A stretch of DNA of 64,000 bases from Nonomuraea glycinis (GCF_014646515.1 NZ_BMNK01000020.1:62001-126000); one strand, 5' to 3'; positions 7,812 to 15,330 are shown, counted from the first letter of the stretch. The notes: a model not told the origin generated them from the sequence alone. Translations and numbers: made by a program.

Positions 7812-8281
7812 CCCCGCAGCACGGCCCAGACGAGTTTGCGCGGGCCGCTGGGGGTGAGCCAGCCCCAGCCGGTGCACAGCGCGTCCACCAGCCGGAGCCC
7901 TCGGCCGTACTCGGCGAAGACGTCGGTCACGGCGGCGACCGGAGCCGCATGGTTGTGGTCGGCGACCACGCAGGCGAACTCGGCGTCGTGGCGGAGCAGC
8001 CGCAGCTGGATCGCCCCGCCCCCGTGGCGCATCGCGTTGGTGACCAGCTCGGAGACCACCAGTTGGGTGTCGAACGCGGCCCGCTCGGCTCCCCACGAGC
8101 CGAGCGTCTGACCGACGAACCGTCTGGCCACGGCGACGCACCCAGGCTCGAAAGCAGTGAGATCCTGGAACGTGAAAAGCGCGTCACAATCACTGGGGCG
8201 ACCGTCGACCAGGATGGCCGAAAGCCATCCCGGTGGCCGGGTGCCGCTGGCGGCCTCCGGCCGGGCGTCGAAAGTCGTCAT
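7808..8281 (-). CDS. RsbW-like ATP-binding (HATPase_c) regulator
   Basis: About 157 residues. A single GHKL/HATPase_c domain has an N-box VVSELVTNAMRHGGG (about residues 82-96), a G1-like VVADHN and a C-terminal glycine loop EYGRGLRLVDAL. This is the anti-sigma/anti-anti-sigma switch kinase type (RsbW/SpoIIAB), which phosphorylates STAS antagonists or binds sigma factors. It sits divergently next to an XRE/DUF397 pair, the arrangement of the WhiJ-type developmental clusters of Streptomyces, in which the three proteins are thought to act together. I used the ATG at 8281; upstream in-frame starts are less convincing. Confidence 0.85.
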   Translation of the reverse strand: MTTFDARPEAASGTRPPGWLSAILVDGRPSDCDALFTFQDLTAFEPGCVAVARRFVGQTLGSWGAERAAFDTQLVVSELVTNAMRHGGGAIQLRLLRHDAEFACVVADHNHAAPVAAVTDVFAEYGRGLRLVDALCTGWGWLTPSGPRKLVWAVLRG

Positions 8282-8364
8282 GTGGCCCCCGAAACGCGGT
8301 CTGGTGATCCAAGAGCCCATCTTTACGGGCACTGCTTGACGATGCAAGACTTTTCCGAGTTTAC

Positions 8365-8390
8365 GGATGCAAAACGCATTTGCACGTGCA
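8365..8390. promoter_or_regulatory. Candidate operator of the XRE/DUF397 cassette (divergent region)
   Basis: TGCACGTGCA, a perfect 10-bp palindrome, lies at 8381-8390, with a further GGATGCA half-site at 8365-8371 and GATGCA at 8341-8346. The same TGCACGTGCA core is the centre of the 20-bp palindrome in front of the DUF397 gene at 9404-9423. It is 16 bases upstream of the XRE start, consistent with autoregulation. Confidence 0.6.
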
Positions 8391-8405
8391 GATGATAGGG
8401 GAGAG

Positions 8406-9311
8406 ATGACGTTGGGCCGACAACGCGCCGAAAGTGTGCGAAGTGCATCCCTGTTGACGCACGCGCCGGGCAGCCCGACCGTGCTCCGGATCATGCTCGG
8501 CACGCAACTGCGCAGGCTCCGCACCAAGCGCGGCATCTCCCGCGAGGACGCCGGCTACTCCATCCGCGCCTCGCACGCCAAGATCAGCAGACTGGAGCTC
8601 GGTCAGGTCAGCTTCAAGGAGCGCGACGTGGCCGACCTGCTGTCGCTCTACGGCGTCACCGACCCAGGCGAGCAGGCGCCGCTGCTCGCCCTGGCCAGGC
8701 AGGCCAACGCCCCGGGCTGGTGGCACAAGTACGCCGACCTGCTGCCCGGCTGGTTCGAGGTGTACATCGGGCTCGAAGGCGCCGCCTCGATCATCCGTAC
8801 GTACGAGAACCAGTTCATCCCCGGCCTGCTCCAGACGCCCCGCTATGCCCGGGCCGTGATCGAGCTGGCCCACGAGAGGGCGCCCGAGCCCGAGATGGAG
8901 CGCCGGGTCCGGCTGCGTACCACCCGGCAGTGGCGGCTGTCGTGGGAGGACCCGCTCACGCTGTGGGCGATCATCGACGAGGCGGTGGTGCGGCGGATGC
9001 TCGGCGGGCCCGACGTCATGCGGGAGCAGATCGAGCACCTGCTGGCGATGATGGCCGAGCCCAACGTGACCGTGCAGATCATGCCGTTCGAGCGGGGTGG
9101 GCACGCGCCGGCGGGCGGGCCGTTCAGCATTCTGCGCTTTCCCGAGCGCGAGCTGCCCGACGTGGTGTACATGGAGCAGCTCACCAGTGCCATTTATCTG
9201 GATAAAACAGCCGAAACCGAGCATTACATCCGCGTGATGGACCGGCTGAGCGTCCAGGCGGAGCAGCCGGACCAGACCAGGCGCTTCCTGAAGGGCCTGC
9301 TCAACGGGTAA
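8406..9311 (+). CDS. XRE-family regulator with DUF5753 (Scr1/WhiJ type)
   Basis: A 301-residue transcriptional regulator. An N-terminal helix-turn-helix domain (about residues 28-85; QLRRLRTKRGISREDAGYSI) is followed by the DUF5753 domain (about 95-295) with the conserved IRTYENQFIPGLLQTPRYAR and hydrophobic beta segments ending in PVxQAEQPDQTRRFL-like sequence. These are the WhiJ/Scr1-type regulators that act with a small DUF397 partner encoded next door. The ATG at 8406 has AGGGGAGAG just upstream. The TGCACGTGCA palindrome in its promoter is likely its binding site (inference). Confidence 0.93.
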   Translation: MTLGRQRAESVRSASLLTHAPGSPTVLRIMLGTQLRRLRTKRGISREDAGYSIRASHAKISRLELGQVSFKERDVADLLSLYGVTDPGEQAPLLALARQANAPGWWHKYADLLPGWFEVYIGLEGAASIIRTYENQFIPGLLQTPRYARAVIELAHERAPEPEMERRVRLRTTRQWRLSWEDPLTLWAIIDEAVVRRMLGGPDVMREQIEHLLAMMAEPNVTVQIMPFERGGHAPAGGPFSILRFPERELPDVVYMEQLTSAIYLDKTAETEHYIRVMDRLSVQAEQPDQTRRFLKGLLNG

Positions 9312-9403
9312 ATCCCCCCGAACTCTGTGATCCACGGCATAGGGGAATTTTGGTCAACCCGTATATGCCGATCAGCGCGTCACCGTATCCTCGGGCCGTA
9401 AGC

Positions 9404-9423
9404 ACGGATGCACGTGCATCCGT
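9404..9423. promoter_or_regulatory. 20-bp perfect palindrome upstream of DUF397
   Basis: ACGGATGCACGTGCATCCGT is a perfect 20-bp inverted repeat 20 bases upstream of the DUF397 start. Its core is identical to the TGCACGTGCA in front of the XRE gene. The pairing of sites with an XRE/DUF397 module makes it a strong operator candidate for the XRE protein. Confidence 0.75.
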
Positions 9424-9443
9424 AAGGCCAAGGAGTCGCGCTC

Positions 9444-9677
9444 ATGCCTGAGTTCCGGAATGGAACGCCCGCTCGTCGCCTGCCCGTCGTCTGGCGAAAG
9501 AGCGCGCGGAGCAATCCCAACGGCAACTGTGTCGAGGTGGCGCCCCTGCCGACCGGCGAGGTGGCGATGCGTAATTCCCGCTTCCCCGACGGCCCCGCAC
9601 TGGTCTACACGCAGGACGAGATCACCGCGTTCGTCCTGGGAGCCAAGGACGGGGAGTTCGACGACCTGCTCGTCTAG
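9444..9677 (+). CDS. DUF397-family small protein (BldB-like partner)
   Basis: A 77-residue protein with the classic DUF397 pattern: WRKSARSNPNGNCVEVAPL near residue 18, AMRNSRFPDGPALVYT, and a C-terminal ITAFVLGAKDGEFDDLL. DUF397 proteins are short partners of DUF5753 regulators in actinobacteria and include the developmental protein BldB. The ATG at 9444 is preceded by AAGGAGTCGCG. The gene sits between a 20-bp palindrome and an efficient terminator, so it can be expressed as its own unit. Confidence 0.95.
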   Translation: MPEFRNGTPARRLPVVWRKSARSNPNGNCVEVAPLPTGEVAMRNSRFPDGPALVYTQDEITAFVLGAKDGEFDDLLV

Positions 9678-9718
9678 GGGGATGAGTCAGAGCCAGGCCC
9701 GCTGAGAGCGGGCATGCG

Positions 9719-9750
9719 AAAGCCGCCGTCCGAAATCGGACGGCGGCTTT
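9719..9750 (+). terminator. Rho-independent terminator after DUF397
   Basis: A perfect 15-bp stem (9719-9733 with 9736-9750) runs from AAAGCCGCCG to CGGCGGCTTT and continues into TTTTC. This is the strongest terminator in the window. Confidence 0.92.
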
Positions 9751-9781
9751 TCGGTGCGGGGGCTGAGGTCCGCCTGATCAA

Positions 9782-9852
9782 GCAGTTGCCCCGACCGGGT
9801 TCGCCGGAGTCTGGGCTTGGCTGGCCAGACTCCGGATCATCGGGACAACTGC
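9782..9852. repeat. Nested long inverted repeat 3' of the whiB-like gene
   Basis: The outer arms (9782-9794 and 9840-9852) pair over 13 bases with one mismatch. The inner arms CCGGAGTCTGG (9804-9814) and CCAGACTCCGG (9825-9835) pair perfectly. It lies 39 bases past the stop of the minus-strand WhiB gene, so a terminator for that gene is the simplest reading. The two-tier stem is unusually long. Confidence 0.7.
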
Positions 9853-9890
9853 GGGATCACGCGAGGCTCTGCGGCTGCTGAGGCCGGGGG

Positions 9891-10202
9891 TCAGGCGGCG
9901 GAGATGCCGGCGCTGGCCGCGCGGCGCATGCGACGACGACGCTCGGAGGCGCGCTCGTCCTCGTTGAGGCCACCCCACGTGCCGTACTTCTCCGGACGGG
10001 ACAGAGCGTAGTCAAGGCACTCGTTGCGGACGGGGCAACCGCCGCAGATCGCCTTGGCCTTGCGCTCGCGCACATCGCGCTCGGGCTGACGCTCTCCGTC
10101 AGGGCCGAAGAAGAGCACGAGGTCCTCACCCCGGCACGCGGCATCATCCTGCCAACCCCAGCTGGGGCGCGGGCGGGCGAGCTGCCGACGTACCTGAGAC
10201 AT
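9891..10202 (-). CDS. WhiB-family iron-sulfur transcription factor
   Basis: A 103-residue Wbl protein. It has the four cluster ligands (one in AACRGED, two in ICGGC, one in NECLDYA), the turn motif YGTWGGL, and a very basic C-terminal tail (ERRRRMRR) for DNA contact. Wbl proteins bind a 4Fe-4S cluster, usually dock on sigma region 4, and control development, redox or antibiotic responses; I do not assign this one to a numbered subfamily. The start ATG at 10202 is preceded by GAAGGTGG. A sigma-R-like promoter lies upstream. A nested inverted repeat follows the gene. Confidence 0.95.
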   Translation of the reverse strand: MSQVRRQLARPRPSWGWQDDAACRGEDLVLFFGPDGERQPERDVRERKAKAICGGCPVRNECLDYALSRPEKYGTWGGLNEDERASERRRRMRRAASAGISAA

Positions 10203-10271
10203 GAGAAAACCACCTTCGTGAGAGGTATTTCGGTAATTGAAGCCGCATTGGACGCTTGGCTTATCTGTTCC

Positions 10272-10298
10272 AACGCAATCCAGGACCGTGATGTTCCC
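10272..10298 (-). promoter_or_regulatory. Candidate sigma-R/SigH-type promoter of the whiB-like gene
   Basis: On the minus strand GGGAAC (10298-10293) is followed after exactly 18 bases by GTT (10274-10272). This fits the GGGAAY-N18-GTT pattern of thiol-stress sigma-R/SigH promoters. The predicted leader is about 60 bases. Pattern match only. Confidence 0.45.
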
Positions 10299-10302
10299 TT
10301 GG

Positions 10303-11217
10303 TCAGCTGAGGGCAGCCGTGGCGTACCGCACAGGGGTGAGCCTGTCCAGCGAAACCAGCCGGTAGGTGGTGATCTTCTCGGCGCAAGCCGTGCCACACG
10401 GCGCTTGGAACGCCGATGGCTCGATCACAACCTGGAACCGGACGTCTCCGCAGCGCACGATGGCTTCGGTGACGTCGCCGTCCGACCTTGAGGATTCCAC
10501 GGCCACTGCGCCGACAGAGCACTCTCCCGTATGGGTTCGGGCGAAATGCTCGACGGCTTGCAATGGCTCAGGGATGCCTGCGCGTCCCCGGTAACGGTCG
10601 AGAATGATCTCGCCCGACCGGTACGCGTCAGCCGCTGCGATCGCAGCGGCCTGAGACATGCTGCCGTAGAAAATTCCGTGTGGCAAGCACACGAGGTTGG
10701 CGGCGTACCGATCGCCGCCAACGTGTGACGTTTCCCATACTCTGTCCGGCAAAAAATCTGCCAGCGAACGAGCCAGGGGCAATCCAATGCGGGCGCAGCA
10801 CACATTGCGCTTGGCGTGTGTGCAGACCAGAAATACCGGCTCGTCTTCAAGTATGCAGGACTCGGGGACCACTCCGGCCACCAGCGAGTCCAGGTCAAGA
10901 TCGTCAGGACCTGCGACGACGCCGCTCGCCAGCCATGGACGCTCGCCCACGGCGTACCCCAGTAGCACACGGATGCCCTGCTGTCTCGGGCGGGTGCGCT
11001 TTCCAGGACGGCGGATCAGCTGGGGACGGATGCCGCGTTCGAGCGCCCGCGCGACCAGTTTGGCGACGTTCTCAGGAAGCTCGGAGGTTTCCAGATGTGA
11101 CGGCCACGGGCCCTCGTGTTCGATGAGCAGCCAGAGCCGGGCGCCCACCGTGGCGCTCGCCAGGGTGGGTATGCCACCTGTGTGGCAGCCCTCCGCATGC
11201 TCACAGCCCTTCGCCAC
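10303..11217 (-). CDS. Sucrase/ferredoxin-like (Suc_Fer) protein, iron-box controlled
   Basis: About 304 residues of the Suc_Fer-like family, a thioredoxin-fold, ferredoxin-like group. Conserved features are CTHAKRNVCCARIGLPLARS (about 150-170), WETSHVGGDRYAANLVCLPHG, and an N-terminal CEHAEGC. The cysteines could hold a 2Fe-2S cluster. The cellular role is unknown. An exact iron box 20 bases upstream of the chosen GTG start (11217; GGAAGGGGG before it) predicts derepression under iron limitation. A longer reading from further upstream would run through the iron box and is unlikely. Base composition is somewhat less GC-biased than in the neighbours. Confidence 0.88.
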   Translation of the reverse strand: MAKGCEHAEGCHTGGIPTLASATVGARLWLLIEHEGPWPSHLETSELPENVAKLVARALERGIRPQLIRRPGKRTRPRQQGIRVLLGYAVGERPWLASGVVAGPDDLDLDSLVAGVVPESCILEDEPVFLVCTHAKRNVCCARIGLPLARSLADFLPDRVWETSHVGGDRYAANLVCLPHGIFYGSMSQAAAIAAADAYRSGEIILDRYRGRAGIPEPLQAVEHFARTHTGECSVGAVAVESSRSDGDVTEAIVRCGDVRFQVVIEPSAFQAPCGTACAEKITTYRLVSLDRLTPVRYATAALS

Positions 11218-11236
11218 ACCGGCCCCCTTCCGCTTA

Positions 11237-11255
11237 TTAGGTAAGACTAACCTAA
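11237..11255. promoter_or_regulatory. Iron box (IdeR/DmdR/DtxR operator)
   Basis: TTAGGTAAGACTAACCTAA matches the 19-bp actinobacterial iron-box consensus TTAGGTTAGGCTAACCTAA at 17 positions and keeps its dyad symmetry. It lies 20 bases upstream of the sucrase/ferredoxin-like start. The frameshifted 3' end of glpD reads into it. Confidence 0.92.
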
Positions 11256-12766
11256 CGGAAAGGTGCTGTTTCAGCGGAATGCACCAAGTGCGGCCCACGC
11301 CGCCCGCTCCCGATCCTCGGCGACCAGGCCGATCCTGGTCCTGCGGTCGAGCAGATCGCCGCGTCCAGCGCGCCCTCGTGCCGGACCGACCAGATCAGGT
11401 CGCCCAGGGTCAGGCCGAGCCCGACCGGCTCGGGGTGCGCCGTCACCAGCCGCTGCACGGCAGGGGCCTCGGCGCCGTAGCGGCGCACCAGCCTGGGGTG
11501 CGCGCCGGCGGGCACGGGCCCGGCTCCCACGAGCGGGAGCGCGGCGGTACGGCTCGGCCCCGCGCGCAGGCCGCGCACCGCGACCGCCCGGTCCACGGCG
11601 TCCTCGGCCATCCGCCGGTAGGTGGTGAGCTTGCCGCCCACCACCGTGACGATCCCGTCACGCGCCAGGACGGCGTGCCTGCGCGAGAGGTCCGCGGAGC
11701 GCCCGTCGGCGGCCAGGAGCGGCCTGAGGCCCGCGTAGGCCCCCGCCACGGCCGTGCGCGGCAGTTCGGTCGCAAGGACCGTGTTCAGCACGTCCAGGAG
11801 CGTCCTGATGTCCTCCTCCGGCGCCTGCGGCACATCGGGGACCGGCCCGTCCACGGCGACGTCCGTGAGTCCCACGTAGACCCGCCCGTCCGGCTGGGGC
11901 AGCACGAGCGCGAACCTGTTGCTCTCCCCGGGAATGGGCACGTGCAGCCCGGCGCGCAGCCCCGGCAGCGCGTCCGGCCGCAGCACGAGGTGCGTGCCGC
12001 GCGAGGGGCGCAGCCGGACGCCGGGGTCCAGCGTCCCCGCCCAGACGCCCGTCGCGTTGACCACCGCCCTGGCGCGGACGGTGAACTCCTCGCCCGTCAA
12101 CTCGTCACGCACCCGGGCTCCCGCCGGTGACAGCTCCAGGGCGCGGCAGCGGGTCAGGATCCGGGCGCCGTGCCCGGCCGCCGTCCTGGCCAGGGCCACG
12201 ACCAGGCGGGCGTCGTCCAGCAGCCGCCCGTCCCAGGACAGCAGTCCGCCGCGCAGGCCGTACCGGATGAGGGCGGGCGCCAGCTCGCGCGCCCGCGTCG
12301 CGGTGAGGGCGGAGGGGCCGGGCAGCAGGCGGCGCGGGGTGCGCGCGGCGGCCCGCAGGCCGTCGCCGAGCCGGTAGCCGGTCATCACCAGGGCCGCCTG
12401 GCCGCCGGAGACGGCCGGCGTGAGCGGCAGCAGGTAGGGGAAGGCGCTGACCAGGTGCGGCGCGGTGCGGGTGAGCAGGTGGCCGCGCTCCAGCGCGCTC
12501 TCGTAGGCCACGCCCACCTGGCCCTTGGCGAGGTAGCGCAGGCCGCCGTGGATCATCTTGGAGCTCCACCTCGACGTGCCGAACGCCAGGTCGTGGGCGT
12601 CGATCGCGACCACGTTCAGCCCGCGCGCGGCGGCGTCCAGCGCCGCGCCCGCGCCCGTCGCCCCCAGCCCCACCACGAGCACGTCGGCCGTCTCCACCGC
12701 GGCCCGCGCCAGCTCCCTGGTCCTTCTGGCGGCGTTCAGCGAGCTGTCCTGCGGCGAGCTATCCAA
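11252..12766 (-). CDS. glpD: Glycerol-3-phosphate dehydrogenase (FAD), 3' frameshift
   Basis: An FAD-dependent enzyme oxidising glycerol-3-phosphate to dihydroxyacetone phosphate at the membrane. The FAD motif VVGLGATGAGAALDAAARG is near residue 30, followed by SSKMIHGGLRYL, VGGKLTTYRRMAEDAVD and the C-terminal HEGALDA. After HEGALDA the expected family tail (LLDRRTRIGLVAEDRERA) lies in another frame: one base appears to be missing at about 11355-11363. The annotated frame instead ends in an unrelated tail that stops inside the iron box. In the corrected frame the gene would end at TGA 11273-11271. It starts with TTG and overlaps the upstream TetR gene by eight bases. Confidence 0.88.
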   Translation of the reverse strand: MDSSPQDSSLNAARRTRELARAAVETADVLVVGLGATGAGAALDAAARGLNVVAIDAHDLAFGTSRWSSKMIHGGLRYLAKGQVGVAYESALERGHLLTRTAPHLVSAFPYLLPLTPAVSGGQAALVMTGYRLGDGLRAAARTPRRLLPGPSALTATRARELAPALIRYGLRGGLLSWDGRLLDDARLVVALARTAAGHGARILTRCRALELSPAGARVRDELTGEEFTVRARAVVNATGVWAGTLDPGVRLRPSRGTHLVLRPDALPGLRAGLHVPIPGESNRFALVLPQPDGRVYVGLTDVAVDGPVPDVPQAPEEDIRTLLDVLNTVLATELPRTAVAGAYAGLRPLLAADGRSADLSRRHAVLARDGIVTVVGGKLTTYRRMAEDAVDRAVAVRGLRAGPSRTAALPLVGAGPVPAGAHPRLVRRYGAEAPAVQRLVTAHPEPVGLGLTLGDLIWSVRHEGALDAAICSTAGPGSAWSPRIGSGRRGPHLVHSAETAPFR

Positions 12767-13268
12767 GGTAGGCCTCCAGGATCGCGGTGAGCTCGGTGTC
12801 GAGATCGTCCAGTGTCAGCGGGCCGAGCATGGTCGGCGCCGACACCAGGAACGACTGGGCGATCAGCAGCACCGCCCTGGCCTTGCGCGGGTCTCCCAGC
12901 GCGGGCTCCAAAAGGTCCAGCACCGCCTCCTGGCTGGCCCCCCGCCGGTCGAGCAGATAGGGCAGCAGCATCTCGGGATCGGCCGCCACGATCTTGCGCC
13001 AGAGCGGGTGCTCGCGCATCCGGCGCACCCCCGTCACCACGGCGGGCACCGGATCCGACAGGTCGAGCCCGCTGATGATCGCGACCCACTCGCGGGTCAT
13101 CAGGTCGCCGACCAGCGCGCGCACGTCCGTCCAGTGGCGGTAGAGCGTCATCCGGGACACCCCCGCCCGGCGAGCCACATCGGTGAGCGTGGTGCGCCGC
13201 ACCCCGTAGGCGAGCACGCAGTCCCGGGCGGCGTCGAGCACACCCTCATTGTGACGAATCGACGGCAT
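12759..13268 (-). CDS. TetR-family regulator
   Basis: A 169-residue TetR-type repressor. The helix-turn-helix is at about residues 25-50 (TTLTDVARRAGVSRMTLYRH); the rest is the ligand-binding helical domain. It shares an eight-base overlap with glpD downstream and is divergent from the FAD-linked oxidase, so it probably controls both units. Its inducer is unknown; glycerol-phosphate or lipid-related ligands are plausible from context. Confidence 0.93.
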   Translation of the reverse strand: MPSIRHNEGVLDAARDCVLAYGVRRTTLTDVARRAGVSRMTLYRHWTDVRALVGDLMTREWVAIISGLDLSDPVPAVVTGVRRMREHPLWRKIVAADPEMLLPYLLDRRGASQEAVLDLLEPALGDPRKARAVLLIAQSFLVSAPTMLGPLTLDDLDTELTAILEAYLG

Positions 13269-13299
13269 GTGTCACAGTGTATGCGTGCCTTCCGAACCG

Positions 13300-14856
13300 A
13301 TGCTCTGGTCGGGCTGGGGCGACCCCGCCCAGGCCCGCGAGCTCCCCGCGCAGATCCGCGCTCTGCTGCACGACCTGCTCGGTGTCCGCGCGCCGGCCGC
13401 GCCCCCCGCCACCCTGGAGTCGGTACGGCTCACGCCGCTCACGCTGGAGCCCCGGCAGGTGCGGGCGCTCGCGGACCTGGTCGGCGCCGAACATGTCCTG
13501 ACTTCTGATGAAGCGCGGGTCCGGCACACCCGCGGCAAGTCCACCCCCGACCTGATGCGGATCCGCGCGGGCGACGGCACGGACGCGCCGGACGCCGTCG
13601 TGCTGCCCGGCGGCCACGAGGAGGTGACGCACCTGCTGCGGCTGTGCGCGGCCGAGCGGATCGCCGTCGTCCCCTTCGGCGGCGGCACCTCGGTCGTCGG
13701 CGGCCTGGCGGCGTCCCGTACCGGCTTCACCGGTGTCGTCTGCCTGGATCTGAGCCGGCTGGACCGGCTCGTCGACGTGGACACCACCTCGATGATCGCC
13801 ACCTTCGAGCCGGGCGTGCGCGCACCCGAGGCCGAGCGCCTGCTCGCCGCGCACGGCCTCACCCTCGGCCACTTCCCGCAGTCCTTCGAGTACGCCACCC
13901 TCGGCGGCTTCGCGGCGGCCCGGTCCAGCGGCCAGGCCTCGGCCGGTTACGGCCGCTTCGACGACATGGTCGCCGGGCTCACCGTGGCGACCCCGGCCGG
14001 CACCCTGGACCTGGGCCGGGCGCCCAAGTCCGCCGCCGGCCCCGACCTGCGCCAGCTCGTTCTCGGCTCGGAAGGCGCCTTCGGCGTCATCACCGGGCTC
14101 CGCCTGCGGGTCCGCCGGCTGCCCGCCGAGCGCCTGTACGAAGGCTGGCGGCTGCCCGGCTTCCAGGCGGGCGCCGCCGCGCTGCGCGCCCTCGCCCAGG
14201 ACGGCCCGTTGCCCACCGTCCTGCGCCTGTCCGACGAGACCGAGACCATGATCGGACTGGCCCGCCCGGACGCCATCGGCGGCGGCGACTCCGGCTGCCT
14301 GGTGATCACCGGCTACGAGGGCGCGCGGGTGGCCGAGCGCCGCGCCGCCGCTTCCGCCGTCCTGTCCGGCCTCGGCGGCGAGCCGCTCGGCACCGAGCCC
14401 GGCGAGGCCTGGGTGCGCGGCCGCTTCTCGGCCCCCTACCTGCGCGACTCGCTGCTGGCCGCCGGGGCCACCGTCGAGACGCTGGAGACCGCGTGCTTCT
14501 GGGCGGGCCTGCCCCGGCTGTACGACGCGGTCCGGCTGGCGATGCTCGGTTCGCTCGGCTCGCCGCTGGTCATGTGTCACATCTCGCACGTGTACGAGAC
14601 CGGCGCGTCGCTGTACTTCACCGTGGTGACCGCGCAGGACGCCGACCCGCTGGCCCAGTGGGAGCGCGCGAAGGCGGCGGCCAGCCAGGCGATCATCGAG
14701 GCCGGCGGCACCATCTCGCACCACCACGGCGTCGGCCGCGACCACCGCGACGCCTACGCCACTGAGATCGGCCCGCTGGGCACGGCGATCCTGCGCGCGG
14801 TCAAACACGAGGTGGACCCCTCCGGCATCCTGAACCCCGGCGTCCTGATCTCCTGA
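13300..14856 (+). CDS. FAD-linked oxidase, alkyl-DHAP synthase-like
   Basis: About 518 residues of the vanillyl-alcohol-oxidase flavoprotein superfamily. The PP-loop VVPFGGGTSVVGGL (about residues 124-137) binds FAD, and the stretch DLMRIRAGDG before it and FPQSFEYATLGGFAAARSSG after it are AGPS-like. The C-terminal HHHGVGRDH holds the catalytic histidines of alkyl-dihydroxyacetone-phosphate synthase. Ether-lipid synthesis is therefore possible, and the adjacent glpD makes its substrate backbone. The start is uncertain: ATG 13300 is used because LWSGWGDP begins the family domain; GTG 13285 and ATG 13267 are in frame. Confidence 0.88.
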   Translation: MLWSGWGDPAQARELPAQIRALLHDLLGVRAPAAPPATLESVRLTPLTLEPRQVRALADLVGAEHVLTSDEARVRHTRGKSTPDLMRIRAGDGTDAPDAVVLPGGHEEVTHLLRLCAAERIAVVPFGGGTSVVGGLAASRTGFTGVVCLDLSRLDRLVDVDTTSMIATFEPGVRAPEAERLLAAHGLTLGHFPQSFEYATLGGFAAARSSGQASAGYGRFDDMVAGLTVATPAGTLDLGRAPKSAAGPDLRQLVLGSEGAFGVITGLRLRVRRLPAERLYEGWRLPGFQAGAAALRALAQDGPLPTVLRLSDETETMIGLARPDAIGGGDSGCLVITGYEGARVAERRAAASAVLSGLGGEPLGTEPGEAWVRGRFSAPYLRDSLLAAGATVETLETACFWAGLPRLYDAVRLAMLGSLGSPLVMCHISHVYETGASLYFTVVTAQDADPLAQWERAKAAASQAIIEAGGTISHHHGVGRDHRDAYATEIGPLGTAILRAVKHEVDPSGILNPGVLIS

Positions 14857-14883
14857 GGGCGACCGGCCGGGGTCCTGATCTCC
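14839..14883. repeat. 30-bp-period duplication of a gene end
   Basis: GTCCTGATCTCC occurs at 14842-14853 (the last codons of the oxidase, GVLIS) and again at 14872-14883, exactly 30 bases later, in the same frame. The stop codon TGA of the first copy is replaced by CGC in the second. Confidence 0.75.
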
Positions 14884-14922
14884 CGCGGGTGTCCCGAAGC
14901 CGGGAGCGCTCCGGGCGCGGGG

Positions 14923-15330
14923 TCACGGCGGGGGAGGGAGGTCGTCGGCCTCGGACATCAGGGCGACGGCGTCGCCGTACCGGTGCAGGGACTGATAGAC
15001 CTCCGCCAGGCAGCGCAGGTACGGCACCAGCGCGGCGCCGCCCGACCGCCGGGCGAGGCCGGCCGCCTCCTCGGCCAGGGGGAGGGCCTCGCCGGGGCGT
15101 CCGCGCCGCAGGTGCAGGCGGGCCGCGGTGCGCAGCGCGCGGGCCAGCAGCGGCGTGTGCTCGGGGGCCTCGGCGACAAGGGCGCGGCTCATGGCGATCG
15201 CCCGGTCGACGCTCCTGATCGCGCCCCGTCCCCAGCGACGCTGGGTCTGCGCGTAGGCGAGCAGGCCCTCGACGGCCGTCACCGCCGTGGAGCTTCGCCG
15301 CAGCGCGTCATCGGAACCGTTGCGGGGCAT
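14923..15330 (-). CDS. Small tetratricopeptide-like protein
   Basis: A 135-residue, all-helical, Ala/Leu/Arg-rich protein with TPR-like helix pairs: LARALRTAARLHLRRGRPGE, then ALPLAEEAAGLARR, then VPYLRCLAEVYQSLHRYGDA. Proteins of this kind mediate protein contacts; the partner is unknown. The ATG at 15330 is preceded by GGGAGG. It is a single gene convergent with the oxidase and is much shorter than multi-repeat TPR regulators. Confidence 0.75.
   Translation of the reverse strand: MPRNGSDDALRRSSTAVTAVEGLLAYAQTQRRWGRGAIRSVDRAIAMSRALVAEAPEHTPLLARALRTAARLHLRRGRPGEALPLAEEAAGLARRSGGAALVPYLRCLAEVYQSLHRYGDAVALMSEADDLPPPP

Noticed and set aside
9782..9852. tRNA gene (T-loop-like GGTTCG)
   Set aside because: The arms form two simple stems, not a cloverleaf, and no anticodon stem or CCA end can be drawn.
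13266..13290. TetR operator in the TetR/oxidase start region (TGTGTCACAGTGTA)
   Set aside because: It is not symmetric when tested against its reverse complement; only the central CAC-GTG is palindromic.
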